From assembly GCF_036227605.1 (NCBI RefSeq), contig NZ_CP109487.1:8543001-8607000 (forward strand): a stretch of DNA of 64,000 nucleotides, in the 5' to 3' direction. This document shows, in pieces, positions 23,164 through 31,960 of this stretch. The position numbers were made by a program, and so were the translations under genes. The number at the start of each line of letters is the position of its first letter. Position 1 is the first letter of the stretch. The notes below the pieces were generated by a model that was given only the letters and a program-made list of their open reading frames with translations, was not told the DNA's origin and did not search any database. Source of the stretch: Streptomyces sp. NBC_01439 (GTDB lineage: Bacteria; Actinomycetota; Actinomycetes; Streptomycetales; Streptomycetaceae).

Positions 23164-24210
23164 ATGCCGCAGCTGACCGACCAGGGCGCGATCGACGAAC
23201 ACGACGCGATCGACGAACACGAGCGGGAGCGGACGGGGACCTGGATGACCCCGGCGGAGTACGGGGCCTCGCGGGCCGCCGTGTGGACCGCGGCCGTCGT
23301 CCTCGTCACCGACACCCACGGCCGGATCCTCGTCCAGAGCGTCGACTACCGCGCCGACCGGCTGCTTCCCGGCGGAGCCGTGGACGCCGGCGAGGCACCG
23401 TCCGCGGCGGCCGCCCGGGAGCTGCGCGAGGAACTCGGCGTCGACGGCCGCTACCCGCGCGGCCTCGCCGTGGACTGGATCCCGGCCGACACCCCGGGCT
23501 TCCCGCCCGAGATGCGCTTCCCCGGCGAGATCCTGCACGTCTACGACGGCGGCACCTGGACCCCCGACCGGATCGAAGCCGTCCGCCTCCCGGCCCAGGA
23601 GATCACCGCCATCCACTTCGCCGAACCGGCCGACCTGCCCGCCCTGATGGACCCGGGCGACGCCCGCCGCGCACTGTCCGCCCTGCGCGCCCGCATCAAC
23701 GGCTCCGGCGCAGTCCTGCTCGAGGACGGCCGTCCCACCGCGCCGACCGCCCTCGACCGGCTCGGGGTCCTGCGCACCCGGCGGATCCCGCAGCACGGCG
23801 CCTGGCACCCGGGCCCGGTTCCGGAGCGGCTGCCCGTGCGGGACCTGTCGGCCTGGCTGTTCGCCCCCGACGGCCGGGCCCTGGTGCTGATCTCCCGGGC
23901 CACCGGCGCCGTCCACCTCCCGCCCCCGACGGCCGCAGCCACCGAGGACGCCGTCCCGCTCGGCTACCGGGACGGCGAGCAGGGCGCCCACGCCCGCACC
24001 GCGGCCCGCCTCACCGTCCTCCCCCCGGGCACGGACGCGGCGTACGCGCGCCTGCTGGCCACCCCCGAACAGGTCCGCGAACTGAGCGACTGGGGACGGG
24101 CGGGCGACGACGAGCTCACGGCGGTCCACGCCGCCCGCGCCCGTTTCGGCCTCCCCGTCCCCGCCCGCACCCCACCCACCGAACTTCCCGGGGAGGACGT
24201 CCGTCGCTGA
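23164..24210 (+). CDS. Nudix hydrolase with long C-terminal extension
   Basis: 348 residues, about twice the usual length. Nudix box near residues 71-93 fits Gx5Ex7REUxEExGU: Gly71, Glu77, Arg85, Glu86, Glu89, Glu90. The core is ~38-190. The second half (~225-340) has a degenerate Nudix-like look (DLSAWLFAPDGRALVLISRA) without the catalytic Glu residues. The N-terminus has a duplicated IDEHxAIDEH from a 17-base direct repeat near 23190-23223. It hydrolyses nucleoside diphosphate-X compounds by family; substrate unknown. CGGAG precedes the ATG. Confidence 0.85.
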   Translation: MPQLTDQGAIDEHDAIDEHERERTGTWMTPAEYGASRAAVWTAAVVLVTDTHGRILVQSVDYRADRLLPGGAVDAGEAPSAAAARELREELGVDGRYPRGLAVDWIPADTPGFPPEMRFPGEILHVYDGGTWTPDRIEAVRLPAQEITAIHFAEPADLPALMDPGDARRALSALRARINGSGAVLLEDGRPTAPTALDRLGVLRTRRIPQHGAWHPGPVPERLPVRDLSAWLFAPDGRALVLISRATGAVHLPPPTAAATEDAVPLGYRDGEQGAHARTAARLTVLPPGTDAAYARLLATPEQVRELSDWGRAGDDELTAVHAARARFGLPVPARTPPTELPGEDVRR

Positions 24211-24244
24211 GGTGTCCCTGGTGACGGCGGTGGTGTCCGCGGCG

Positions 24245-24267
24245 TTGTCAGTGGCGCCCCCTACCGT
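24245..24267 (+). promoter_or_regulatory. RecA-independent DNA-damage promoter (PafBC type)
   Basis: TTGTCAGTG (24245-24253), 8 bases, TACCGT (24262-24267), then 7 bases to the ATG at 24275. The match to TTGTCRGTG-N8-TANNNT is complete. Confidence 0.85.
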
Positions 24268-24274
24268 CGACCGC

Positions 24275-24883
24275 ATGGGTTTCACCAGCGCCTGGTCGAT
24301 CAGCTGCCACGAGGACTCCGTGATCGCGGACCTCGCGCCGCGGACGGCGGCGGCCATCGAGGCCGACCGCAGCTGCCCGCACGCCCGCCGCCGCCTGGCC
24401 GCCTGGCAGCGTGCCCCGCTCCCCGACCACCGCACCTGGTGGACCTGCACCCCGGCCGAGGACGAGGCGATCCGCTCCTTCCAGGACCTGACCCGCCCCG
24501 GCCGCCACGTCGACGACCTGTGCGAGTTCCCGTTCGTGGACGACGTCTGGGAGCGACAACCGGACCAGGAGCTCATGTTCGTGTCGGTGCACAGCAAGGC
24601 GCACCCGGTCAGCGCACTGTTCCACGCCGTCGGCCCCGAGCGCGCGGTCCTGCTGCCCGGCTGGTGCGGGAACTTCCTGCTGACCGCCGCCGAAGCGCGG
24701 CGGGCCCTGCCCGCCGTGGAGCGGGCCTTCGGATTCGGCCCGGCGGAGCGGGCGCGGGCGCAGGAGCAGGTCTGGCTGGACCCCGAGCCCCGCGAAAGCG
24801 TCCTGGACGGCCCGCTGCGTGTCTGGCGGGCCGCGGTGCGGGCCGGCCTCGGGCTGTGCGGGCTGGCTTTCCACGTGTACTGA
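24275..24883 (+). CDS. Hypothetical protein under a DNA-damage-type promoter
   Basis: 202 residues, not recognised. It has several Cys/His/Trp (SCHED, SCPHARRR, TWWTCTPAEDEA, LPGWCGNFLLT) and no signal peptide or membrane segment, so it is cytosolic. The start at 24275 is set by the promoter: the -10 ends 7 bases upstream and there is no Shine-Dalgarno, so the mRNA should be leaderless. It is probably induced by DNA damage. The conserved-looking core FPFVDDVWERQPDQELMFVS and the LLPGWCGNF segment could guide a structure search. No function proposed. Confidence 0.75.
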   Translation: MGFTSAWSISCHEDSVIADLAPRTAAAIEADRSCPHARRRLAAWQRAPLPDHRTWWTCTPAEDEAIRSFQDLTRPGRHVDDLCEFPFVDDVWERQPDQELMFVSVHSKAHPVSALFHAVGPERAVLLPGWCGNFLLTAAEARRALPAVERAFGFGPAERARAQEQVWLDPEPRESVLDGPLRVWRAAVRAGLGLCGLAFHVY

Positions 24884-24955
24884 CCCGCCCCGTTTGGTCA
24901 CCGCCATGATCGGGAAATCCGGCGTCCGCGGTCCGCGGTCCCGCAGCATGGGGCC

Positions 24956-25459
24956 ATGAGCGACAGCGCGATCACCTACACCCTGTACATCCAGACAGAT
25001 CCCGCCAGGGTCTGGCAGGCCCTCACCGAGCCCGCCTTCACCCGCCGGTACTGGGGGCTGAGCTTCGAGACCGACTGGGCGGTGGGCTCGCCGATGGACT
25101 GGGTCGAGCGGGGGGCTCGTACCAGCGACCCCGAGCAGGTGGTCCTCGACTGCGTCCCGGACCGCCTGCTCTCCTACACCTGGCACACCTTCACCCCCCA
25201 GTGGGCGGCCTCGGTCGGGATCGGCGAGGAACTGCGGGCCGAACTGGCCAAGGAGCGCCGCACGAAGGTGACGTACGAGATCGAGCCCGTCGGCGACACC
25301 CTCGCACGACTGACCATCCGGCACGAGGACTTCGAACCCGGCGGAACGCTGATCGGCATGTGCGGACGGGCCTGGCCGATGCTCGCGTCCAGCCTCAAGA
25401 CCCTGCTGGAGACCGGCGCTCCGCTGCCGGAAGCGGAGCAGGAGGCGGGCGAGGTCTGA
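24956..25459 (+). CDS. SRPBCC/AHSA1-type protein
   Basis: 167 residues with the activator-of-Hsp90-homologue-1-like START/Bet v1 fold: N-terminal YTLYIQTDPARVWQALTEP, middle YWGLSFETDW, KVTYEIEPVGDTLARLTIRHEDF, and a closing long helix WPMLASSLKTLLETG. Such proteins bind hydrophobic ligands or act as anti-stress adaptors; no catalytic residue is diagnostic. They are often paired with an ArsR regulator, which is absent here. An ATG 8 bases upstream is in another frame. Intergenic 24884-24955 shows no clear promoter. Confidence 0.85.
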   Translation: MSDSAITYTLYIQTDPARVWQALTEPAFTRRYWGLSFETDWAVGSPMDWVERGARTSDPEQVVLDCVPDRLLSYTWHTFTPQWAASVGIGEELRAELAKERRTKVTYEIEPVGDTLARLTIRHEDFEPGGTLIGMCGRAWPMLASSLKTLLETGAPLPEAEQEAGEV

Positions 25460-25605
25460 GGCGCGACGCGGAGGGCCGGTACGCGTCCGCGATCGCGCCC
25501 CCGGTCGTCCCGTACGGCCCGGCTCTCCGCGGTCCCCCTCCCGGCCCAACCGACCCGCACCGCACCTGAGATCATGTGTATAGACCACGAATCAGGAGCG
25601 CAGAC

Positions 25606-26340
25606 ATGGCACTGGAGCACCACCGCGTCGTCATCACCGCCGCCGGCCGCGACTTCGGGCGCACCCTCGCCCTCCGTTTCGCCAGCAGGGGCGCCGAAGT
25701 CCACCTCTCCGCACGCACCCTCGAAGCCGCCGAGCGCGTCCGCGAGGAGATCCGCGGGCAGGGGCACGACGCGGACCGGGTCCACGCCTACCCGTGTGAC
25801 CTCACCGATCCTTCGTCCGTGCGGGAGTTCGCCGCCGCGGTCGCAGCCCGCACCGACCACGTGGACGTCCTCGTCAACAACGGCTCCCGCTACCAGCACG
25901 GCACGGACCTGCTGTCCGCCTCCGACGAGGACGTGACGGACACCCTCGCCTCCGGCGCCACCGGCACCGTCCTGGCCACCAGGGCCTTCCTGCCGCTGCT
26001 CCTGAAGTCGGCGAAGCCGGACGTCGTCACCATGGTCTCCGGCTGCGGGGAGACCGGCCACCACCGGTCCGACGCCCACGCCGCCTTCTACGCGGCCAAG
26101 AGCGCCCAGGCCGGTTTCACCGAGATCCTCTCCCGCAGGCTGCGCGACCAGGGCGTCCGCGTCATCTCCCTCTACCCGCCGGACTTCGACAACCACGACC
26201 CGCTCTCGGAGTCCTGGGAGGGCGCGTCGCGCACGGCGAAGGACCCGCTCACGTCGCAGTCGCTCGTGGACTGCATCTTCTTCGCGATCGGCCAGCCCCG
26301 CGACTGTTTCATCAAGTCCTTCCACTTCGAGCAGGTCTGA
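25606..26340 (+). CDS. SDR-family protein with atypical cofactor motif
   Basis: 244 residues. The SDR fold is clear (DVLVNNGS, catalytic YAAK in AAFYAAKSAQ, LYPPDFDN). The usual TGxxxGIG at the N-terminus is replaced by ITAAGRDFGRTLAL and the Ser position reads MVSGCGE. It may still bind NAD(P)H, but substrate range is open. AGGAG lies 9 bases before the ATG at 25606. A GNAT gene begins 5 bases after its stop, so the two form an operon. Confidence 0.85.
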   Translation: MALEHHRVVITAAGRDFGRTLALRFASRGAEVHLSARTLEAAERVREEIRGQGHDADRVHAYPCDLTDPSSVREFAAAVAARTDHVDVLVNNGSRYQHGTDLLSASDEDVTDTLASGATGTVLATRAFLPLLLKSAKPDVVTMVSGCGETGHHRSDAHAAFYAAKSAQAGFTEILSRRLRDQGVRVISLYPPDFDNHDPLSESWEGASRTAKDPLTSQSLVDCIFFAIGQPRDCFIKSFHFEQV

Positions 26341-26345
26341 CGGCC

Positions 26346-26993
26346 GTGGGACGGACACTGGCGGAGATCCTGGACGCCGCCGCCGAGGGGCGGTTCCCGC
26401 CACCTGACGGCGCCACGACCGTGGTCCCGCAGGAACACCGGCGCGACGCGGGCGTCATCGCCTTCACCGCACACTCCGTGGTGTTCACGGACGAGGACCC
26501 GGACTGGGTCCGCGCGACCCTCGACGCCCTCGACTGCGACGCGCTGGCCGCCACCATGAACCCGCGGTTCCTGGCCGCGCTGCTCGACCGCACGGGACGC
26601 GCCACCGACACGATCGACCTGCTCACCGTCGCCGGTCCGCTGCCCGGCGCACCGGCACTGGAGCTCGTGGAGACGACCGACCCCGACCACCCGCGCGTGC
26701 GCAGGGCCCTGCGCCGCCGCCACGACGTACGGGTCTGGTCGGCCGCAGGGGGAGTCCTCGTCCTCGGCCGCGGCGTCGCGGGCCGCTGGGAAGCAGCGGT
26801 CGAGGTCGACGAGGGCGTGCGCCACCGCGGACTGGGCCGGGAACTGGCCCGCGCCGCCCGCCACCTCGTCCCCGACGGGCAGCCGGTCTGGTCCCAGCAG
26901 GCCACCGGCAACGCGCGCAGCATCCGAGCCTTCCAGGCCGCGGGCTACCGACCGGTCGGTGCGGAGTCCCTGATGCTGGCTCCGCACCGCTGA
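26346..26993 (+). CDS. GNAT-like acetyltransferase
   Basis: 215 residues. The GNAT region is in the C-terminal half: EVDEGVRHRGLGRELARAARHL (acetyl-CoA loop), then ATGNARSIRAFQAAGYRPVGAE. The N-terminal half (~1-100) is variable and may bind the substrate. GTG start at 26346, 5 bases after the SDR stop, with no strong ribosome site, consistent with coupling. Substrate unknown. Confidence 0.85.
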   Translation: MGRTLAEILDAAAEGRFPPPDGATTVVPQEHRRDAGVIAFTAHSVVFTDEDPDWVRATLDALDCDALAATMNPRFLAALLDRTGRATDTIDLLTVAGPLPGAPALELVETTDPDHPRVRRALRRRHDVRVWSAAGGVLVLGRGVAGRWEAAVEVDEGVRHRGLGRELARAARHLVPDGQPVWSQQATGNARSIRAFQAAGYRPVGAESLMLAPHR

Positions 26994-27044
26994 ACAGGCG
27001 CTGACGGCACCCTGATCGCCGGCTGCACATCGAGGTCGTGTGGA

Positions 27045-27593
27045 ATGGGGGCCATGGCGCCAGTGAACGATCAGCAGCGACCCGCCACGGGCATACCGGC
27101 TCGGGCCCCCGTGAGCGGCCCCGACCCCGACGAGCCCCCCGAGCACTGGCGCTACGCCCGCCACCTGGAGTCCCTGGCCGCGGTGCCGGACTCGGGCGCG
27201 GGCGCGGAGGCCGAGGCGGAGGTCGTGGCCGCGGTGCTGTCCGATCCCGACCGGGTGATGGCCGAGAGCGCGGTGGTCACCCACCTCGACCGGCGCGCCG
27301 TGTACCTGCTCGCCGACGAGGAGTTCCCCGCCTGGGCCCGGGCCATGGCGGGCGTCCTCGCCGGGCGGGCCTTCCCCGAGCGCCGGCTGCGGGAGTGGAG
27401 CCTGCTCGAGGCCGTCACCCGGGGCAGGCCCTGGTCCGCCGAGGAGCTCACCGCAGCCTCCGACTGGTGCCAGCGCACCGCCGTCCGGGTGCTGACCTCG
27501 TACGAGGCCCTGACCCTGCTGGCCACCGAGGCCCGCACCCGCCGCGTTCGCAACGCGGCCGTCGAACGCCTGCGCCGCGGCACCACGTTCTGA
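27045..27593 (+). CDS. Hypothetical protein, helical
   Basis: 182 residues, acidic, helix-rich, no membrane segment. HWRYARHLESLAAVP near the start and RTRRVRNAAVERLRR at the end look like HEAT-type helices. GAGGT lies 8 bases before the ATG at 27045; a second in-frame ATG is at 27054. Not recognised. A decayed segment near 29155-29230 contains a similar RHLETLGVPPGERAEA string, possibly a broken paralogue. Confidence 0.65.
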   Translation: MGAMAPVNDQQRPATGIPARAPVSGPDPDEPPEHWRYARHLESLAAVPDSGAGAEAEAEVVAAVLSDPDRVMAESAVVTHLDRRAVYLLADEEFPAWARAMAGVLAGRAFPERRLREWSLLEAVTRGRPWSAEELTAASDWCQRTAVRVLTSYEALTLLATEARTRRVRNAAVERLRRGTTF

Positions 27594-27644
27594 ACCGGAG
27601 GCGAGTTGACGACGAGAAGCGGCACCCCTACACCGGAGGTCAGC

Positions 27645-28097
27645 GTGTTCCTAGCGGAAGAGGTCGATTTCGACGCCGACGAGATGCTGATCCTGTACGG
27701 CTCGGTCGGCTGGGAGGGCTACACCAGCGACGTCGGCAGACTCTGTCGCGGTCTCGCCAACTCCCACCTCGTCGTCACGGCGCGAGACGGTTCAGGAACG
27801 CTCCTCGGACTGGCCCGGACCATCTCCGACGACGAGCACGTCTGTTACGTCCAGGACGTCGTGGTCAATCCGGCGAGCCACCGGCAGGGAGTTGGCAGGG
27901 CCTTGGTCGAACACCTGAAGCGGCGCTACTCCCACTGCCGCTTCTTCCTCCTGTCGACGGACCACGAGTCGTCACCAGAGGGCGAGCGCAACCACGCCTT
28001 CTACCGGAGTCTGGGTTTCCTGTCCTACGAGGAAAAGGAGATGGCGGGCTTCGGCCTGCCGAGGAACCGCCCCGACCTGCGGGAGACGGCTCCATGA
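27645..28097 (+). CDS. GNAT-family acetyltransferase
   Basis: 150 residues. DVVVNPASHRQGVGRALVEHLKRRY is the acetyl-CoA motif; the end NHAFYRSLGFLSYEEKEMAGFGL is the usual last helix and strand. The layout is like small Acetyltransf_10 proteins (ILYGSVGWEGYTSD at the N-terminus). The GTG at 27645 follows GGAGGT by 5 bases; a TTG at 27606 with GGAGG upstream is in frame and would add 13 residues. Substrate unknown. Confidence 0.85.
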   Translation: MFLAEEVDFDADEMLILYGSVGWEGYTSDVGRLCRGLANSHLVVTARDGSGTLLGLARTISDDEHVCYVQDVVVNPASHRQGVGRALVEHLKRRYSHCRFFLLSTDHESSPEGERNHAFYRSLGFLSYEEKEMAGFGLPRNRPDLRETAP

Positions 28098-28369
28098 GGA
28101 AGCCCCGTACGTTTCAGCGGGCGAGCTGCCGCACCGCGAGGTACGGGCGGTGGTGCACCGCGACCGACAGAACGCGCGGTGCATCGCGCGTCGGAGACCG
28201 TGCCTTCGTATACCCGCCCGAAGGCCAGCCCTCCCCGAATCCGCGCCCACTGCGCATCTGTCACCACGGAGCCGTGGTCCCACCCGCGCCCGGACCAGCC
28301 GGGGGCGCTGTCGGTGGGGTGTGGTCAGATGGCCTCACACTCTAGTCCGCCTGCTGGGAGACCGTATCC
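28098..28369. other. Intergenic segment, possible decayed sequence
   Basis: No confident gene. On the minus strand one short frame begins VTDAQWARI (28267 and below), reminiscent of the start of some IS5-family transposases. Another ends in HHRPYLAVRQLAR before a stop near 28105. Neither extends into recognisable homology. A promoter for the next gene should lie near 28320-28360, and GGGAG precedes its ATG. Confidence 0.35.
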
Positions 28370-28645
28370 ATGCCCGTGCACCCGTCGCTGACCCTTGCTC
28401 TGACGGAGGCCCTGGTCGACGTCCTCCGGTTCATCGACGGCAGCGAGGACGAGCAGATGGATCAGGACGACGCCGTCAAGATGCTGGAGTGGGTGGGCCA
28501 CCTGCTGAACCGGCTGCCGGACGACCAGCGCAGCGAGTTCGTCGACCTGCTCGGGCAGATGGCGGAGGAAGAGGGCGATCCCGCGCGCCGCGCGTTCCTG
28601 CGGGAGTTCCCCGAAGACTTCGGGCTGGTCGAGGAACCGGCCTGA
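28370..28645 (+). CDS. Small acidic hypothetical protein
   Basis: 91 residues, strongly acidic and helical (FIDGSEDEQMDQDDAVKMLEWVGHLLNRLPDDQRSEF...; shown in part), with an IDL/FVDLLGQMAEEE amphipathic helix. It is soluble with no motif that assigns a function. The codon pattern and a GGGAG ribosome site support a real gene. It could be a partner-binding protein. Confidence 0.65.
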   Translation: MPVHPSLTLALTEALVDVLRFIDGSEDEQMDQDDAVKMLEWVGHLLNRLPDDQRSEFVDLLGQMAEEEGDPARRAFLREFPEDFGLVEEPA

Positions 28646-28739
28646 CCCGGCCACCGTACGCATCGGGGGAGCCCCGGCCCCGGCCGGTGTGCCGGACATT
28701 GCGTGTCCGCCCCGGTGTGCGCGCCCGTAGTCCCGGGGC

Positions 28740-29084
28740 GTGCTCCAACTCGTCCTCGCGGTATCCGCGTTCACCGCGGCCGCCGCCGAGCTGCTGCTCG
28801 ACGGGTACCTCGACATCGACGGGGCCGGGGCGGCGCGGCTGACCGAGGAGGGCCGCGGGCCTGCTGCGACGACGCACACCACTGCCACCACCCGAGGTCG
28901 GGTCACGCCGCGCCAACGGAACGGGGGAATCGGTGCGGTGCTCCTCGAAGCACTCGAACTGCACGCGCGCAGCGCCGAGTTCGACACCCCGATCGTCTGG
29001 CCGTCGGATCGCAGCAGCCCGCTCTACCGGCGCTCCGGTTTCCAGCCACCGGAAGAACCGGTGGAGTTGCCGCTCGACCCGTGA
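28740..29084 (+). pseudogene. Remnant of a GNAT acetyltransferase joined to unrelated sequence
   Basis: The end of this open frame (from about 28919) reads NGGIGAVLLEALELHARS, WPSDRSSPLYRRSGF and PVELPLDP, the C-terminal half of a GNAT enzyme of the type ending in LYRRxGF. The N-terminal GNAT strands are missing. Instead an unrelated hydrophobic N-terminus (VLAVSAFTAAAAELLLDGYLDIDG) is fused to it. The whole 28646-29402 stretch looks decayed: after 29084 there are two 14-bp direct repeats (CCGCGTCACGCCGG near 29100-29128) and a fragment resembling the 27045 protein. Expression of a working enzyme is unlikely. Confidence 0.5.
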
Positions 29085-29402
29085 AGGGTTCCATTTCCGG
29101 CCGCGTCACGCCGGCCGCGTCACGCCGGCCGCGCCGCACCACCCGAGCACCGGCACCGCAGCCGCCACCTGGAGACCCTCGGCGTCCCGCCGGGCGAGCG
29201 CGCCGAAGCCGGGGCCGTCGTGCCAGCGGGTCGGGCGTTCCGCTCAAGGTCATCACCCGCGGAGCGCCAGGGGCCGCCGGATAGGAATAACCGGAAGATC
29301 TTGCTCACATCTCGTCACGCGTCGATTCAGGGCTTAGGGTGCCGTTACCCGGCCGGGTATCAGCGTGAAGACCGATGCCACTTCGCTGGAGGATGACTCT
29401 CC

Positions 29403-30338
29403 GTGTCGCACGTTCCACAAGTTTCCGTCACGACCCCCGACGGTGAGCCAGCCCCGCTCGTCCCCACCACGTACGACGAGGTCAGAGGCTGGTTCTCAGC
29501 GCACGACCAGGTGCTCTTCGACTGGTTCCTGACGCGTCAGAACAGCGGCGAGGGGCAGCCGGGCGACCTGCTGGAGCTCGGTGCCTTCATGGGGAAGAGC
29601 GCGATCTTTCTCGGCGGGTACCTCCAGCCCGGTGAGGAATTCACCGTCTGCGACCTCTTCGACTCGCCCGCGACGGACGACTTCAACGTCGCCGAGAACC
29701 GCGAGTCCTACCCCACGCTCACGCGGCGCGGCTTCGAGACGAACTACCTGGCCTTCCACGAGGCGCTGCCGACGCTGATCCAGGCCCCCACCTCGGTCGT
29801 CGCCGACCAGGTCAAGCCCGCGAGCTGCCGATTCGTGCACATCGATGCCTCGCACCTCTACGAGCACGTCGTCACGGACATCGCGTCCTCGCGTCTCGTC
29901 GCGGCCCCGGACGCCGTGGTCGTCTTCGACGACTACCGCTCCGAGCACACCCCCGGCGTCGCGGCCTCCGTGTGGACCGCGGTGGTTACGGGCGAACTGC
30001 GCCCGATCTGCGTTTCGAACATGAAGCTCTACGCGACCTGGGGCGACCCGGAGCCCCACCAGGCGGCGCTGCTCGCGTGGCTGAAGGGGCGCACCGACCT
30101 CCGGTACGACGTGGACATGATCGAAGGCCGCCCGCTGGTGCGCACCACGGACCAGGGCGTGGTCGTGCCGGTGCCCCCGCAGCCGCTGCACCCCGCGCCG
30201 CCGGCCGCACCTGCGCCGGTCCCCGCCCCCGCCGCCGTGCGCAGGCCGGGCGTCCGCTGGCGGAAGCTGGCCAAGGACCTGCTCCCGCCCGTGGTCACCC
30301 GCGCGATCGTGGCTCGCAACCGCCGTCGCAGGCGCTGA
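29403..30338 (+). CDS. Class I SAM-dependent methyltransferase
   Basis: 311 residues of the Methyltransf_24/MethyltransfD12-like group that uses LLELGAFMGKSAIFLG (~60) as the SAM-binding motif I. CDLFDSPATDDFN, FVHIDASHLYEHVVTDI and VVFDDYRSEHTPGV (~183) are the later conserved strands, as in macrocin-O-methyltransferase-like and cephalosporin-hydroxylase-like proteins. The C-terminal 60 residues are Pro/Ala-rich, then basic (RNRRRRR). GTG start at 29403 with GGAGGA 9 bases upstream. Substrate not predictable; a small molecule or glycan is likely. Confidence 0.85.
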   Translation: MSHVPQVSVTTPDGEPAPLVPTTYDEVRGWFSAHDQVLFDWFLTRQNSGEGQPGDLLELGAFMGKSAIFLGGYLQPGEEFTVCDLFDSPATDDFNVAENRESYPTLTRRGFETNYLAFHEALPTLIQAPTSVVADQVKPASCRFVHIDASHLYEHVVTDIASSRLVAAPDAVVVFDDYRSEHTPGVAASVWTAVVTGELRPICVSNMKLYATWGDPEPHQAALLAWLKGRTDLRYDVDMIEGRPLVRTTDQGVVVPVPPQPLHPAPPAAPAPVPAPAAVRRPGVRWRKLAKDLLPPVVTRAIVARNRRRRR

Positions 30339-30353
30339 CGCCGAACGGCCTGA

Positions 30354-30393
30354 CACCACGCCCCCGTACCGGGTCCGGTACGGGGGCGTGGTG
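30354..30393. terminator. Strong bidirectional terminator
   Basis: A 17-bp perfect stem, CACCACGCCCCCGTACC (30354-30370) with its complement (30377-30393), and a 6-base loop. It sits between two convergent genes and serves both. Confidence 0.9.
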
Positions 30394-30406
30394 CTGCGCA
30401 CGCGTG

Positions 30407-31885
30407 TCAGACGCCCCGGCGTACCCGGGCCGCGCGGCGGGCCTCGGCCTGCTGGCGGGCCTCGATCGTCTTGCGGGACTCCTTGCCACGGCCCGGGCGG
30501 GTGCCCATGCCGCGGAAGGCCAGGTCAGAGCCCGAGGGCTTGCCCTTGGCGTCGGTGGGTGCGGAGCCCGCCAGCGGGACCCCGGAGGGGGCCTTGGCGC
30601 CGGTGATGCGGGTCAGTGCCGCCTCGCCGGAGCGCACCTGCGTGATCGTCGGACGGATCCGGGCGTCGGAGAGCAGGCGGACCATGTCCCGGCGCTGGTT
30701 CGGGGTGACGAGGGTGACGACCCGGCCGCTCTCGCCGGCCCGCGCAGTGCGGCCACCCCGGTGCAGGTAGTCCTTGTGGTCGGCGGGCGGGTCGACGTTG
30801 ACGACGAGGTCGAGGTCGTCGATGTGGATGCCGCGCGCGGCGACGTTCGTCGCGACGAGGACGGTGACGGCCCCGCTCTTGAACTGGGCCAGGGTCCGGG
30901 TGCGCTGCGGCTGCGACTTGCCGCTGTGCAGGCCCTCCGCCCGCACGCCCATCGCCCGCAGGTGCTTCACGAACTGGTCGACCCCGTGCTTGGTGTCGAG
31001 GAACATCAGCACCCGGTTGTCCCGGGCCGCGATCTCGGTCGCCGCCGAGACCTTGTCGGCCGCGTGGATGTGCAGCACGTGGTGGTCCATCGTGGACACC
31101 GCCCCCGCCTGCGGGTCGACGGAGTGCGAGACCGGGTCCTTCAGGTACTTCCGGACGAGCTGGTCGACGTTGCGGTCCAGGGTCGCCGAGAACAGCATCC
31201 GCTGTCCCGCGTGGTGCACCTGGTCCAGGATCTCGGTGACCTGCGGCATGAAGCCCATGTCGCACATCTGGTCGGCCTCGTCGAGCACGGTGATCTTCAC
31301 GCGCTCCAGGTGTACGTCCCGCCGCCCCACCAGGTCGCTGAGCCGGCCGGGGGTGGCCACGACGACCTCGGCCCCGGTGCGCAGGGAGCTCACCTGGCGG
31401 CCGATGGACAGCCCGCCGACCACGGTGGCCATCCGCAGCTTCAGGGCCGCGGCGTACGGCTCCAGCGCCTCGGTCACCTGCTGTGCCAGCTCACGCGTCG
31501 GTACGAGGACCAGCGCCAGCGGGCGCTTCGGGTCCGCCTGCTGGCCCGCCGTACGGGCCAGCAGAGCCAGGCCGAAGGCGAGGGTCTTGCCCGAGCCGGT
31601 CCGGCCGCGACCGAGGACGTCCCGACCGGCCAGCGCGTTCGGGAGGGTCGCGGCCTGGATCGGGAACGGCTCCGTCACGGCCAGCGAGGCCATGGTCTCC
31701 ACCAGCTCATGGGGCAGGTCGAGCTCGGCGAAGGACTCCACCGGCGCCAGCGCCGGCTCCTTCGGCGCGTGCATCGTGAACTCACCCTGCGGGCCGAGGG
31801 TCCGGGGGGCCTTGGCGGGGGTCCGGGCACCGGCCTTGGCACCGCCCTTCACACCGAAGCGCCCATGAGCTGACGGGTTCCTCAT
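30407..31885 (-). CDS. DEAD-box RNA helicase
   Basis: 492 residues. Q motif (FPIQAATLPNAL ~74-85), Walker A GRTGSGKT (94-101), PTRELA (129-134), TPGR (~178), LDEAD (201-205), SAT (233-235), then RecA-like domain 2 with VLVATNVAARGIH and HRGGRTARAG. A basic C-terminal tail (ESRKTIEARQQAEARRAARVRRG) likely binds RNA. It unwinds short RNA duplexes, as in ribosome assembly or mRNA decay. AAGG lies upstream of the ATG at 31885; the leader is purine-rich (GAGAAGGAGGGGGAGAAAG on the + strand side). The gene does not appear linked to the repair operon. Confidence 0.95.
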   Translation of the reverse strand: MRNPSAHGRFGVKGGAKAGARTPAKAPRTLGPQGEFTMHAPKEPALAPVESFAELDLPHELVETMASLAVTEPFPIQAATLPNALAGRDVLGRGRTGSGKTLAFGLALLARTAGQQADPKRPLALVLVPTRELAQQVTEALEPYAAALKLRMATVVGGLSIGRQVSSLRTGAEVVVATPGRLSDLVGRRDVHLERVKITVLDEADQMCDMGFMPQVTEILDQVHHAGQRMLFSATLDRNVDQLVRKYLKDPVSHSVDPQAGAVSTMDHHVLHIHAADKVSAATEIAARDNRVLMFLDTKHGVDQFVKHLRAMGVRAEGLHSGKSQPQRTRTLAQFKSGAVTVLVATNVAARGIHIDDLDLVVNVDPPADHKDYLHRGGRTARAGESGRVVTLVTPNQRRDMVRLLSDARIRPTITQVRSGEAALTRITGAKAPSGVPLAGSAPTDAKGKPSGSDLAFRGMGTRPGRGKESRKTIEARQQAEARRAARVRRGV

Positions 31886-31960
31886 GCAGGACCTTTCGAA
31901 GCAGAGAGAAGGAGGGGGAGAAAGAAGGAGATGGTCAACCGCCCATGGTACCAGCGGGGG

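Noticed and set aside
28025..28267. Possible transposase start (VTDAQWARI)
   Set aside because: The match is limited to about nine residues and does not continue; kept only as a note in the intergenic entry.
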